From contig NZ_JAIXST010000114.1 of the NCBI RefSeq assembly GCF_027484545.1, forward strand, positions 1 through 37,343: 37,343 nucleotides of DNA, given 5' to 3'. This document shows, piece by piece, positions 8,410 to 16,523 of the stretch. The notes under the pieces were generated by a model, which saw only the letters and a program-made list of their open reading frames with translations, was not told the DNA's origin and did no database searches. Made by a program: the position numbers and the translations under genes. Every line of letters starts with the position of its first letter. Positions within the stretch are counted from its first letter, which is position 1. The stretch comes from Runella sp. Lineage in GTDB: Bacteria; Bacteroidota; Bacteroidia; Cytophagales; Spirosomataceae.

Positions 8410-9636
8410 TTAGTTCAAGCCTAACGATTTTAAAATTTCAGTTACTTTTGCCGCTGCTTCTTTGAATTCGATGGCAGAAACTACTTTCAAACCGGATTCA
8501 TTGATGATGCGAACACCTTCTTCGGCATTTGTTCCCTGTAAGCGTACGATGATAGGGACTGGAATATCACCAATGGCTTTGTAAGCTTCTACAACTCCCG
8601 TAGCTACGCGGTCGCAACGAACAATACCACCGAAAATATTGATAAGGATTGCTTTTACGTTCGGGTCTTTCAGGATAATACGGAAACCTGCTTCAACAGT
8701 TTTAGCATTGGCACCACCCCCAACGTCTAAGAAGTTGGCCGGTTCACCGCCTGAAAGTTTGATCAAGTCCATGGTTCCCATTGCCAAACCGGCACCGTTT
8801 ACCATACAGCCTACGTTTCCGTCCAATTTGACGTAGTTGAGGTTATTTTCGCCTGCTTCCACTTCCAAAGGATCTTCTTCGTTGGTATCGCGCATCAAAG
8901 CAAGGTCAGCGTGGCGAATGAGGGCGTTGTCGTCCAAATCTACTTTCGCATCAATGGCCATGATTTTATCATCCGACGTTTTCAACACTGGGTTGATTTC
9001 AAACATAGAAGCGTCTGATTCCCAATAAGCTGTGTAAAGCGATGTGATGAATTTTACCATTTCTTTGAAGGCATTGCCCGATAAACCAAACGCAAACGCA
9101 ATTTTGCGAGCTTGGAATCCCTGCAAACCAACACGTGGGTCAATCCATTCTTTGATGATTTTTTCGGGAGTGTGCTCGGCTACTTCTTCAATGTCCATCC
9201 CACCTTCGGTACTTGCCATAATGACAGGGCAACCTTTGGCGCGGTCTAAAAGAATAGAAATATAGAATTCTTTTGGCTCAGAAGCACCCGGGTAATACGC
9301 GTCTTCGGCCAAAAATATTTTATTTACTTTCTTGCCATCGGGTCCGGTTTGATGAGTCACCAAAACATGTCCGAGGAGGTTTGTTGCCACTTCACGAACT
9401 TGGTCGGGTGATTTAACCACCTGTACACCACGTTGTTCGCTGTTAACAATTTTGCCTTTTCCGCGACCGCCCGCATGGATTTGCGATTTCACAACCACAA
9501 ACTTTGAACCTGTCCGCTCTGCAATGGTGCGATAGGCTTCAACGGCGCGTTCAGGGGTATCTACCACGATGCCATCCTGGATACGGACACCGTATTTTTT
9601 GAGTATTTCTTTTCCTTGGTACTCGTGTATATTCAT
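8410..9636 (-). CDS. sucC: Succinyl-CoA synthetase (ADP-forming) subunit beta
   Basis: Converts succinyl-CoA + ADP (or GDP) + phosphate to succinate + CoA + ATP in the TCA cycle; cytoplasmic, works with the alpha subunit SucD. 408 residues, near the usual length. The N-terminal ATP-grasp domain starts MNIHEYQGKEILKKYGV; KSQIHAGGRGKGK follows, then the metal-binding segment FEINPVLKT...IDAKVDLDD, and the C-terminal ligase domain with GGANAKTVEAGF and NIFGGIVRCDRVA. sucD is not adjacent, as is common in this phylum. The ATG at 9636 matches the conserved N-terminus exactly. The gene is monocistronic. Confidence 0.98.
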   Translation of the reverse strand: MNIHEYQGKEILKKYGVRIQDGIVVDTPERAVEAYRTIAERTGSKFVVVKSQIHAGGRGKGKIVNSEQRGVQVVKSPDQVREVATNLLGHVLVTHQTGPDGKKVNKIFLAEDAYYPGASEPKEFYISILLDRAKGCPVIMASTEGGMDIEEVAEHTPEKIIKEWIDPRVGLQGFQARKIAFAFGLSGNAFKEMVKFITSLYTAYWESDASMFEINPVLKTSDDKIMAIDAKVDLDDNALIRHADLALMRDTNEEDPLEVEAGENNLNYVKLDGNVGCMVNGAGLAMGTMDLIKLSGGEPANFLDVGGGANAKTVEAGFRIILKDPNVKAILINIFGGIVRCDRVATGVVEAYKAIGDIPVPIIVRLQGTNAEEGVRIINESGLKVVSAIEFKEAAAKVTEILKSLGLN

Positions 9637-9804
9637 ACTATTATTTTGGTGAGTGTTTGTAATATTTGGTTTGGCCGTGCCAAATTACGGAAAAGTTTTA
9701 ACTTGATTGTTGAATTTGGGCACATAATTAGACGTTCTTTGTGTAACTAACCCAAGAAAGCTTTGCTAAAACGTCTCATTCATCGGTTCCGGAGGTACCG
9801 CTTT

Positions 9805-10479
9805 ATGGTATATGAGCCTCCCATTATTACCTTGGAAGGTCTGTATCCACTTCTTCTGCTTCTTCTTTTGAGCCTAGTAGCTACCACTTATCATACCGTA
9901 CGTATTCAATTTAAAGAAGCTGTTGATTTTTCTTTGGATTGGAATTTATTCCTGAGTTGGATTCCTCTTTTGGTGGCCTATATGGTGGATTTAACCGTAA
10001 CACGATTTGGTAAACTGCCCAAGTGGGTGGGGTTTTGGAGCGTGGTTTGGATGGTATTTTTCCCAAATGCACCTTACATGATTACCGATTTGGTTCATTT
10101 GTCAGGAGATATGGGGCGGGACCTTACGTGGCATGATATGATTATGCTTTTTTTCTACGCAGAGGTAAGCCTGATTAATGGGTTGGTTTCGGTGTATTGG
10201 ATGCACCGCTCCTGGCAAAAAACATATACTAAGATAGTGAGTAATGTATTGTTGGCCATAAGTTTTCCATTGGCAGGATTTGGTATTTATTTGGGTCGCA
10301 TTCGCCGATGGAACAGTTGGGATATCGTGGAAAATCCGGAAAAATTACTTCGGGCGATTGGCCAAAGCCTTACCGATCGCACTGCTCTTGTTCTCAGCTT
10401 AGAATTCGGGGTGTTACTAAGTATGCTTTATTTGGTACTTTGGGTGTTACTGCGATTCCGGGTGAGGCCTGTTGAATAA
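9805..10479 (+). CDS. DUF1361 integral membrane protein
   Basis: About 224 residues with roughly six to seven membrane segments (LYPLLLLLLLSLVA, LFLSWIPLLVAYMVDL, VGFWSVVWMVFFPNAPYMI, and others). The motif FFPNAPYMITDLVHL and the intervening WHDMIMLFF pattern are hallmarks of DUF1361, whose function is unknown. ATG 9805 is chosen because GGAGG (9791-9795) lies 9 nt upstream, an unusually good Shine-Dalgarno for this genome. TTG 9763 would add 14 residues rich in Arg/Lys, which are also plausible as a cytoplasmic N-terminus. Monocistronic; a terminator and the murA promoter follow. Confidence 0.85.
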   Translation: MVYEPPIITLEGLYPLLLLLLLSLVATTYHTVRIQFKEAVDFSLDWNLFLSWIPLLVAYMVDLTVTRFGKLPKWVGFWSVVWMVFFPNAPYMITDLVHLSGDMGRDLTWHDMIMLFFYAEVSLINGLVSVYWMHRSWQKTYTKIVSNVLLAISFPLAGFGIYLGRIRRWNSWDIVENPEKLLRAIGQSLTDRTALVLSLEFGVLLSMLYLVLWVLLRFRVRPVE

Positions 10480-10507
10480 GTAATTGACCCGTTTATGTGT
10501 AGTTTTT

Positions 10508-10530
10508 AAAAGGTGTTAACGCCTTTTTTT
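10508..10530 (+). terminator. Rho-independent terminator after DUF1361 gene
   Basis: Stem AAAAGGTG (10508-10515) with CGCCTTTT (10520-10527; one T-G pair), loop TTAA, followed by continued T residues to 10530. It sits 29 nt after the DUF1361 stop. Its T-run doubles as the -33 region of the next promoter. Confidence 0.75.
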
Positions 10531-10560
10531 GCTATCTTTTTTTAAAAAATGATAGCTTTG
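10528..10560 (+). promoter_or_regulatory. Predicted murA promoter (Bacteroidota type)
   Basis: TTTG at 10528-10531, a 21-nt spacer, then TAGCTTTG at 10553-10560, a full match to the TAnnTTTG -7 element. The spacer holds a near-palindrome (GCTATC...GATAGC, 10531-10556). Expected transcription start is about 10567, giving a leader of about 55 nt before the murA ATG. Confidence 0.65.
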
Positions 10561-10620
10561 CACAAAACATTTAACCATCAATATTTACTATTTATCCCTC
10601 TCTAACGCTTATTCCCTAAT

Positions 10621-11928
10621 ATGGCTTCATTCAAAATAGCAGGCGGTCGTTCGATGAAAGGTGAGATTACTCCCCAAGGCGCCAAAAACGAAGCGTTACA
10701 AATTTTGTGCGCAGTCTTGCTGACCAAAGAACCTGTTACCATTCATAATATTCCCAACATTCGGGACGTCAATCAACTGATTGATTTATTGGGGGATTTA
10801 GGCGTAAAACGTACTCGTTTGAGCGATAGTTCGATTCGTTTTGAAGCCTCCGACGTACATCTTGATTTCATGGAAACCGAAATGTATCGCCAAAAAGCAG
10901 CTGCTTTGCGGGGGTCGGTCATGTTGTTGGGGCCGATGTTGGCACGTTTCAAAAAAGGACGTATTCCGCGTCCTGGAGGAGATAAAATCGGTCGCCGTCG
11001 GTTGGATACCCACTTTTTAGGCTTTGAACGTTTGGGTGCTAAATTTGACTATGACCCCAACGACGGTGGTTTCTACCAAGTAGATGCGAGCGGATTGCAC
11101 GGTACGTATATGTTGTTGGATGAAGCATCGGTGACGGGAACGGCCAATATCCTGATGGCAGCCGTCATGGCTGAAGGAATAACGACAATTTATAACGCCG
11201 CTTGCGAACCCTATCTTCAGCAACTCTGCAAAATGCTTAACCGTATGGGCGCAAAAATTGGCGGAGTAGGCTCTAACCTGCTGACGATTGAGGGCGTATC
11301 TGTATTGCAGGGGACAGAACACAGCATGTTGCCCGATATGATCGAAATTGGGTCGTTTATCGGAATGGCGGCTATGACGCAGAGCGAATTAACGATTAAA
11401 AATTGCTCTATATTAGATTTGGGAGTGATTCCTGGAGTGTTTCAGAAATTAGGGATTCAAATGGAATTCCGCGGTGACGATATTTTTGTTCCCGCTCAGG
11501 AACGTTACGAGGTAGAGTCGTTTATTGATGGTTCCATGCTGGTGGTAGCCGATGCTCCCTGGCCTGGTTTTACGCCCGACTTGTTGAGTATCGTATTGGT
11601 AACGGCGATTCAGGCAAAAGGAACGGTGTTGATTCACCAGAAAATGTTTGAGAGTCGCCTGTTCTTCGTGGATAAACTCATCGAAATGGGTGCTCAAATT
11701 ATCCTTTGTGATCCGCACCGCGCTACGGTAGTAGGCTTAAATCGTGCTACTCAATTGCGCGGTATTCGCATGACTTCTCCCGATATTCGGGCAGGGGTGT
11801 CGCTGTTGATTGCGGCGATGTCGGCGCAGGGAGTAAGTATTATTGATAACATTGAACAAATTGATAGAGGCTATCAGAATATTGATACCCGTCTTAATGC
11901 CATAGGTGCCGAGATTGTACGGCTTTAA
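10621..11928 (+). CDS. murA: UDP-N-acetylglucosamine 1-carboxyvinyltransferase (Asp-type MurA)
   Basis: First committed step of peptidoglycan synthesis: transfers enolpyruvate from PEP to UDP-GlcNAc in the cytoplasm. 435 residues, the usual length, with two EPSP-synthase-like domains. The motif GAKNEALQ near residue 20 holds the conserved Lys-Asn. The active-site loop reads RPGGDKIGRR, with Asp121 (codon 10981-10983) where E. coli MurA has the fosfomycin target Cys115. In other bacteria the Asp form stays active and is insensitive to fosfomycin. C-terminal motifs include DIRAGVSLLIAAM. It has its own promoter upstream, and the next gene starts 17 nt after its stop, so a phosphatase-like lipoprotein may be co-transcribed. 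Confidence 0.97.
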   Translation: MASFKIAGGRSMKGEITPQGAKNEALQILCAVLLTKEPVTIHNIPNIRDVNQLIDLLGDLGVKRTRLSDSSIRFEASDVHLDFMETEMYRQKAAALRGSVMLLGPMLARFKKGRIPRPGGDKIGRRRLDTHFLGFERLGAKFDYDPNDGGFYQVDASGLHGTYMLLDEASVTGTANILMAAVMAEGITTIYNAACEPYLQQLCKMLNRMGAKIGGVGSNLLTIEGVSVLQGTEHSMLPDMIEIGSFIGMAAMTQSELTIKNCSILDLGVIPGVFQKLGIQMEFRGDDIFVPAQERYEVESFIDGSMLVVADAPWPGFTPDLLSIVLVTAIQAKGTVLIHQKMFESRLFFVDKLIEMGAQIILCDPHRATVVGLNRATQLRGIRMTSPDIRAGVSLLIAAMSAQGVSIIDNIEQIDRGYQNIDTRLNAIGAEIVRL

Positions 11929-11945
11929 AATTAAAAAGACTCGTT

Positions 11946-12824
11946 ATGACACAAATGAAAAGCACGAAGATAAGACCCCTCAATCCTTTGTTTCTCTCCT
12001 TTGGGTTACTGATTGGGTTTATTTCCTGTAAGGAAGAAGACCCGATTTTACCTTTGACAGCCATTGGTTTTGACGGAAAAACGGTAATTGTTTCTCCTTC
12101 TGGTAAACTTCGTGTAAAATTCAATCAACGGGTGACGTGGAAAATTTCGGCGGGAACAGCTACCCAAAATGCGCAGGATTCGTTGATTTATTCTGCGCCG
12201 ACCACTGCGGGAGTATATCAAATGACCGTTAAAAATGAGCGAGACCAAAATGACAGTTTGGTGATAAAAGTCGTGGTATCTTCCCGCGCAGATGTATTGA
12301 GATCCTTACAAAAAGGAGGATATGTGATAATATTCCGACATGCGGCGGCAGATGTGGGAGCGGATTTGTTGAGTGCGGGTACGGGAGAGTGGTGGAAGTC
12401 CTGTGATTCTAAATTGGCTCGCCAACTCAATGAACAGGGTAAAACAGATGCCGCAGATATTGGGAAGGCGTTTAAAAATGTCCAAATTCCGGTAGGAAGG
12501 GTTTTTGCCAGTGAATATTGTCGCTGTTATACCAGCGCAGATTTGATGAGTTTTGGTATGACAACGACGCAGTCAAAAGACCTAACTTATTATGTATATG
12601 ATGAGCCGAATCGTTATGCCAATACCACGAAATTGGCGTCGGCACAGCCTATAGATGCTCAAAATAGTATTTTAGTGATTCACGCAGGTTTTACAGTAAC
12701 ACCTACCCCTGCTCCTTTGAACAGTTTAGCGTGGGGCGATGCCGCCGTATTCAAATTAGTACCAGGACAGCCGGCGACTTACGTAACAACGATATTAGTA
12801 AAAGAGTGGACAGAATTGAAGTAA
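11946..12824 (+). CDS. Histidine phosphatase-fold lipoprotein
   Basis: 292 residues. The N-terminus has basic residues, a hydrophobic stretch and a lipobox-like FISC (Cys28), so it is likely an envelope lipoprotein. Residues about 38-112 look like an Ig-type beta domain. Residues about 117-292 form a histidine-phosphatase domain: FRHAAAD (Arg132, catalytic His133; the usual RHG is RHA here), ASEYCRCYTSA (Glu191, the usual acid position), and the second His in LVIHAGF (His247). Substrate unknown; relatives hydrolyse phosphate esters or phosphohistidine. It follows murA by 17 nt and precedes the DUF1080 gene by 39 nt, which suggests co-transcription, but a functional link is not evident. Confidence 0.82.
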   Translation: MTQMKSTKIRPLNPLFLSFGLLIGFISCKEEDPILPLTAIGFDGKTVIVSPSGKLRVKFNQRVTWKISAGTATQNAQDSLIYSAPTTAGVYQMTVKNERDQNDSLVIKVVVSSRADVLRSLQKGGYVIIFRHAAADVGADLLSAGTGEWWKSCDSKLARQLNEQGKTDAADIGKAFKNVQIPVGRVFASEYCRCYTSADLMSFGMTTTQSKDLTYYVYDEPNRYANTTKLASAQPIDAQNSILVIHAGFTVTPTPAPLNSLAWGDAAVFKLVPGQPATYVTTILVKEWTELK

Positions 12825-12863
12825 GATTTTAACTACACCTGCCCCAAAACAAATACTCCTAAA

Positions 12864-13580
12864 ATGATGATACGAAGGTTAGTACCGCTTTTCTGCCTTA
12901 TTTCGTTTGTCGTCAGAAGTCAGACGGTTTCGCTCAATGATTTGAGCGCTTTCAAAACTTCTACAGCCAATTGGTCTATTGCAGGGGATGTAACCGTTGA
13001 TGTGAACCAAACTAATGTCTTGACTACTACGCCCGGGAAGGGTATTTTGGCGTGTATTCAACTGCCCGGAAAAGCGGGACTTGCTTATAACTTGCTTACC
13101 AATTTTGAACACGGCGATGCCGACGTGGAAGTGGAGTTTATGATGGCGAAAGGCTCCAATTCAGGTATCTACCTGCAAGGTCGCTATGAAATTCAACTTT
13201 TTGACAGTTGGGGCGCAAAGGAATTGCACGTCTATGATGTGGGTTCTATTTATGAGCGTTGGGATGAAGCCCGGCCCAGCGGGACAAAAGGCTACGAAGG
13301 ACATGTCCCAAGAATAGATGCAGGAAAAGCTCCCGGCCTTTGGCAAAAAATGAAGATTTCTTTTCAAGCCCCGCGTTTTGATGCCGCCGGTAAAAAAATA
13401 GCCAATGCCAAAATGCTGAAAGTGGAATTGAATGGTATAATTCTCCACGAAAATGTAGAACTCTTTGGTCCAACCCGTAGCAGCATAGACGGTGAAGTCG
13501 CCAAAGGTCCACTCATGTTTCAGGGAGATCATGGCAGCGTGGCTTTTCGGAATTTAGTTATCAAGTCTTTTGTTCGCTGA
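12864..13580 (+). CDS. DUF1080 (3-keto-disaccharide hydrolase-type) exported protein
   Basis: 238 residues with a signal peptide (MIRRLVPLFCLISFVVRSQ, cut about residue 20). The rest is one concanavalin-like beta-sandwich of the DUF1080 type: DADVEVEFMMAKGSNSGIYLQGRYEIQLFDSWG and a C-terminal GPLMFQGDHGSVAFRNLVIK, where the 'I.LQ.H...V.FRN' ending is the family signature. Members are periplasmic, and some hydrolyse 3-keto-glycosides. It lies 22 nt before an MFS transporter gene and near a GH101-like glycosidase gene, so a role in releasing a sugar taken up by that transporter is a reasonable inference. Confidence 0.88.
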   Translation: MMIRRLVPLFCLISFVVRSQTVSLNDLSAFKTSTANWSIAGDVTVDVNQTNVLTTTPGKGILACIQLPGKAGLAYNLLTNFEHGDADVEVEFMMAKGSNSGIYLQGRYEIQLFDSWGAKELHVYDVGSIYERWDEARPSGTKGYEGHVPRIDAGKAPGLWQKMKISFQAPRFDAAGKKIANAKMLKVELNGIILHENVELFGPTRSSIDGEVAKGPLMFQGDHGSVAFRNLVIKSFVR

Positions 13581-13602
13581 TCCGGTCATCTAAACTCAAC
13601 CC

Positions 13603-14847
13603 ATGAAATATCGCTACCGTGCCCTGACTTTTTTGTTTGCTCTTTCCATTATTACTTTTCTCGACCGCGTTTGTATGAACGTCGTCAGCAAATACGTAAA
13701 AGCCGATTTGGGCTTAAACAACGAGGAGTTTGGCTGGATTTTGGGCGCTTTTTCATTGGCGTATGCTTTATTTGAAATTCCAACGGGGGCCATGGGTGAT
13801 ACCATCGGCCCCCGTCGCGTTTTGACGCGTGTGGTGTTGTGGTGGTCGGGGTTCACGGCTTTGACCGGAACCGCTTTCAGTTTTTTGTACCTGTTGGTCG
13901 TGCGATTTTTGTTTGGGGTAGGAGAGGCCGGCGCTTATCCTAACGCCACAATTGCTATTTCGCGTTGGTTTCCTGCCGTAGAAGTAGGTCGGGCGCAATC
14001 GGTCATCTGGGCGGCAGGACGTATTGGCGGAGCGCTTACACCCTTGCTTGTGATTCCGTTGGTACATGCCGTGGGCTGGCGTTGGTCGTTTGGCGTTTTG
14101 GGTTTGGTCGGAGCGTTGTGGGCCGTGGCTTGGTATATTTGGTTTAGAGACGAACCTTCGGAGAAAGCAGGAATTACCCAAGAAGAAGTAGAAATTATAG
14201 AAGCGGGGCGTCACATCAAACAGTCAGACCATGCCATTCCCTGGAAAACAATCATTCGCAATCCTGACATTTGGGCATTGATGCTTATGTGCCATCTATT
14301 TTTCTACGGAGCCTATTTCTTCACCAATTGGTCTTCTACCTACTTTCAGGAAGGCCGCGGGATGACTGAAGACCAATCGAAAAACTTCATTTCTCTTTCG
14401 TATTTTCTGGGAGCTATCGGTTGCATTGCTGGCGGTTTTTTAAGTGATATTTTGTCCAAAAAATACGGTTTGAAGTTCGGACGACGTGTTGTAGCCATTA
14501 CGGGATTGGGACTTTCGAGCGTCTTTTTTCTGGCTGCCGGTTTAACGACTGATAATCAACTTTCGGGGTATTTGTTGGCTATCTGTGTGTTAACCAAAGA
14601 CTTGGCTTTGCCTGTGTCTTTTGCCGTGTGTGTGGATATTGGCAAACGCAATGCCGGTACAGTCGCTGGCTCGATGAATTTTGCGGGCCAAATGGGCGGA
14701 TTTTTCATCACTATTATCTTTGGGATGGTAGTTGAAAATACCAAAAACTTTAATATTCCCTTGTACCTGATTTCGGGTTGTTTGCTGGTAGCGGCCTTGT
14801 TGTGGTTTAAAATTGATCCTACTAAAACTGTTCAGTTAAAGGCTTGA
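13603..14847 (+). CDS. MFS transporter, anion:cation symporter (ACS)-like
   Basis: 414 residues with 12 predicted membrane helices in two bundles of six. Features typical of the ACS group (hexuronate, glucarate and related organic-anion carriers): FLDRVCMNVVSKY in helix 1, motif A variant GDTIGPRRVLTR after helix 2, and VRFLFGVGEAGAYPNATIAISRWFP in helix 4-5. Located in the inner membrane; substrate not determinable but probably a sugar acid or glycoside. Lies 22 nt after the DUF1080 gene in the same direction, suggesting an uptake operon. Confidence 0.9.
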   Translation: MKYRYRALTFLFALSIITFLDRVCMNVVSKYVKADLGLNNEEFGWILGAFSLAYALFEIPTGAMGDTIGPRRVLTRVVLWWSGFTALTGTAFSFLYLLVVRFLFGVGEAGAYPNATIAISRWFPAVEVGRAQSVIWAAGRIGGALTPLLVIPLVHAVGWRWSFGVLGLVGALWAVAWYIWFRDEPSEKAGITQEEVEIIEAGRHIKQSDHAIPWKTIIRNPDIWALMLMCHLFFYGAYFFTNWSSTYFQEGRGMTEDQSKNFISLSYFLGAIGCIAGGFLSDILSKKYGLKFGRRVVAITGLGLSSVFFLAAGLTTDNQLSGYLLAICVLTKDLALPVSFAVCVDIGKRNAGTVAGSMNFAGQMGGFFITIIFGMVVENTKNFNIPLYLISGCLLVAALLWFKIDPTKTVQLKA

Positions 14848-14920
14848 GCAAAAAATAAATTTACAGTTTTAACTCTATCAGTGAGCAACTATAGACCCTA
14901 TCATTTATTTGTCATTATAT

Positions 14921-16228
14921 ATGAATCTATGTCCTCACTTTTTCTCAAAAGCCGGTGCAATCATCGCGTTTATAGGAATGCTTCATATTTCGGCAAAGGC
15001 GCAGAAAAGTGATACCATAGACATTCATTATTCCACTGATTTAAAACAGGTTATAAAACCCAAACATGCGTATCACCAAACCTTGACCATGAAGCTGTTT
15101 CTGTCACAGGCGCTGTTTGATGGGAAATTTAAGCGAAAAGACAACGGTACGTCAGAGGTTGCTCTGGCCTTTTCCCAAGCCCTCGACGTCATCAAAAAGA
15201 TGGATAATTTAACTCTTGGGATTCCTAAAATTGTGTACCTCGTGGGTTGGCAATACAACGGTCATGATTCAAAATACCCTGCTTGGTTTGGGGTCAATGA
15301 ACGACTCAAACGCCCCGAAGATAAAACGGCATTGGAGAGTCTAAAATGGCTAATGAAAGAAGCCGTTAGGTATCATACCGTCGTGAGTCTGCATATCAAT
15401 ATGTTTGATGCGTACGAAGACAGTCCTTTGTGGGATACCTACGTTAAAAACAACATCATTGCTCGCAATGCCGATGGGGCGCTGCGAGCTTGTGAATGGG
15501 GCTATCCCATCAGCTATGCCCGCGAGTGGGAAACGGGTTTTGCCCAAAAACGAATCGACAGTTTATGTAAACTATTGCCGCTTCAAAGAGCCCAAACGAT
15601 TCATATTGATGCGTTTCATACGTGGCCACCCGTTCCAACAATGGTGGATGGAAAATACAAACTAAACTTCGACAAAGCTCCAACCAGTCCATTTCTGGGA
15701 AATACCGTTCAGGATGAGAGTGAAGCGCAACGTGAAATCTATCAATACTGGGCTTCTAAAGGCATTGATGTCACTTGTGAGGGGGTTGACTTTTTACGCG
15801 AATCGTCGTTTGAAGGTTATCAACCCATGGCTTGGTGGTTTACGGGCTTGAATAACTACCTCAAATGGCCTGCGAGTTTTTATTGCGGTGGTCAAGATAA
15901 CAGCGAGTGGGGCAAATTGTTTGGAACAAGTATGCACGGTGAAGATGTCATCAATAAAGACCCCGAAAAACTTTCCGGTTTTTTATCGCAGTTTTGTACT
16001 AAAACAGTAATCTGGTATTACTTAAATCGCTTGAATAGAGAATATGTGGTGTCGAACTCCGCCGAAAAATCGGTTCATTTTTCTCAAAAAACCGTTTCTG
16101 CGTTAAAAGGAAAAGAATTTTTAGTACAGTCTGACGATATTCTTCTGGCTGAAAATGAGGATGTTTTTGTCCCAGCCTTGTGGTTGAAAAAGCCATCAGT
16201 CGTTGCATTTAGTAAAAACGGATACTAA
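14921..16228 (+). CDS. GH101-like exported glycosidase, C-terminally truncated
   Basis: Exported protein with signal peptide (SKAGAIIAFIGMLHISAKAQ). The core resembles the catalytic barrel of endo-alpha-N-acetylgalactosaminidase-type enzymes: IVYLVGWQYNGHDSKYPAW, RPEDKTALESLKWLMKEA, HIDAFHTWPP (candidate nucleophile Asp230) and DVTCEGVDF (candidate acid Glu287). Family assignment comes from memory of these motifs and is moderately sure. ATG 14921 is preferred to TTG 14909. The frame ends at TAA 16226-16228 after FSKNGY, but the same frame stays open and protein-like for 52 more codons to a second TAA at 16385-16387. The gene therefore seems to carry a nonsense change, such as CAA to TAA, that removes the final beta strands. 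It is 73 nt downstream of the MFS gene. Confidence 0.75.
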   Translation: MNLCPHFFSKAGAIIAFIGMLHISAKAQKSDTIDIHYSTDLKQVIKPKHAYHQTLTMKLFLSQALFDGKFKRKDNGTSEVALAFSQALDVIKKMDNLTLGIPKIVYLVGWQYNGHDSKYPAWFGVNERLKRPEDKTALESLKWLMKEAVRYHTVVSLHINMFDAYEDSPLWDTYVKNNIIARNADGALRACEWGYPISYAREWETGFAQKRIDSLCKLLPLQRAQTIHIDAFHTWPPVPTMVDGKYKLNFDKAPTSPFLGNTVQDESEAQREIYQYWASKGIDVTCEGVDFLRESSFEGYQPMAWWFTGLNNYLKWPASFYCGGQDNSEWGKLFGTSMHGEDVINKDPEKLSGFLSQFCTKTVIWYYLNRLNREYVVSNSAEKSVHFSQKTVSALKGKEFLVQSDDILLAENEDVFVPALWLKKPSVVAFSKNGY

Positions 16229-16387
16229 AATCGTCGCTGGAAATTACCTCAATCTCTGAGCAGCAAACGTCAACTTAAAATTTCTCTGGTTACCATCGAA
16301 GGTCTAAAACCTGCGGGAACTGTCAAGGTTAAGGAGGGAGCTATTACTTTATCAGTCGCTGCAGGGGAAGCAGTTTTGATTGACTAA
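16229..16387 (+). pseudogene. Detached C-terminal segment of the GH101-like gene
   Basis: In the same frame as the preceding gene, codons 16229-16384 encode 52 residues beginning NRRWKLPQSLSS, containing KPAGTVKVKEGAITLSVAAG and ending EAVLID, then TAA. The pattern GTVKV..GAITL.V.AGEAVLI is typical of a C-terminal beta-sandwich of glycosidases. No start codon with a plausible ribosome site exists, so it is best read as the cut-off tail of the enzyme. Confidence 0.7.
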
Positions 16388-16497
16388 ATCGTCTTGCTTT
16401 TTTTATGCTCTTCATCCGGTGCTTCCCGTTGATGTGAATTTTAATGGAATCCGTTGAAAAATCCATATTTGAAACTCTGACTTCACAGTTCCTTCGT

Positions 16498-16505
16498 TAT
16501 TTTTG
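16498..16505 (+). promoter_or_regulatory. Possible -7 element of the SWIM-SNF2 gene
   Basis: TATTTTTG matches TAnnTTTG exactly and lies 18 nt before the ATG at 16524. No TTTG/TTG is found at the expected 19-21 nt upstream (the nearest TTTG, 16468-16471, is 26 nt away), so support is partial. Confidence 0.35.
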
Positions 16506-16523
16506 CCAAAAATAGCATAACGA

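Noticed and set aside
9763-9804. TTG start for the DUF1361 protein
   Set aside because: Less likely than ATG 9805, which has GGAGG 9 nt upstream; kept only as an alternative because the extra residues are basic.
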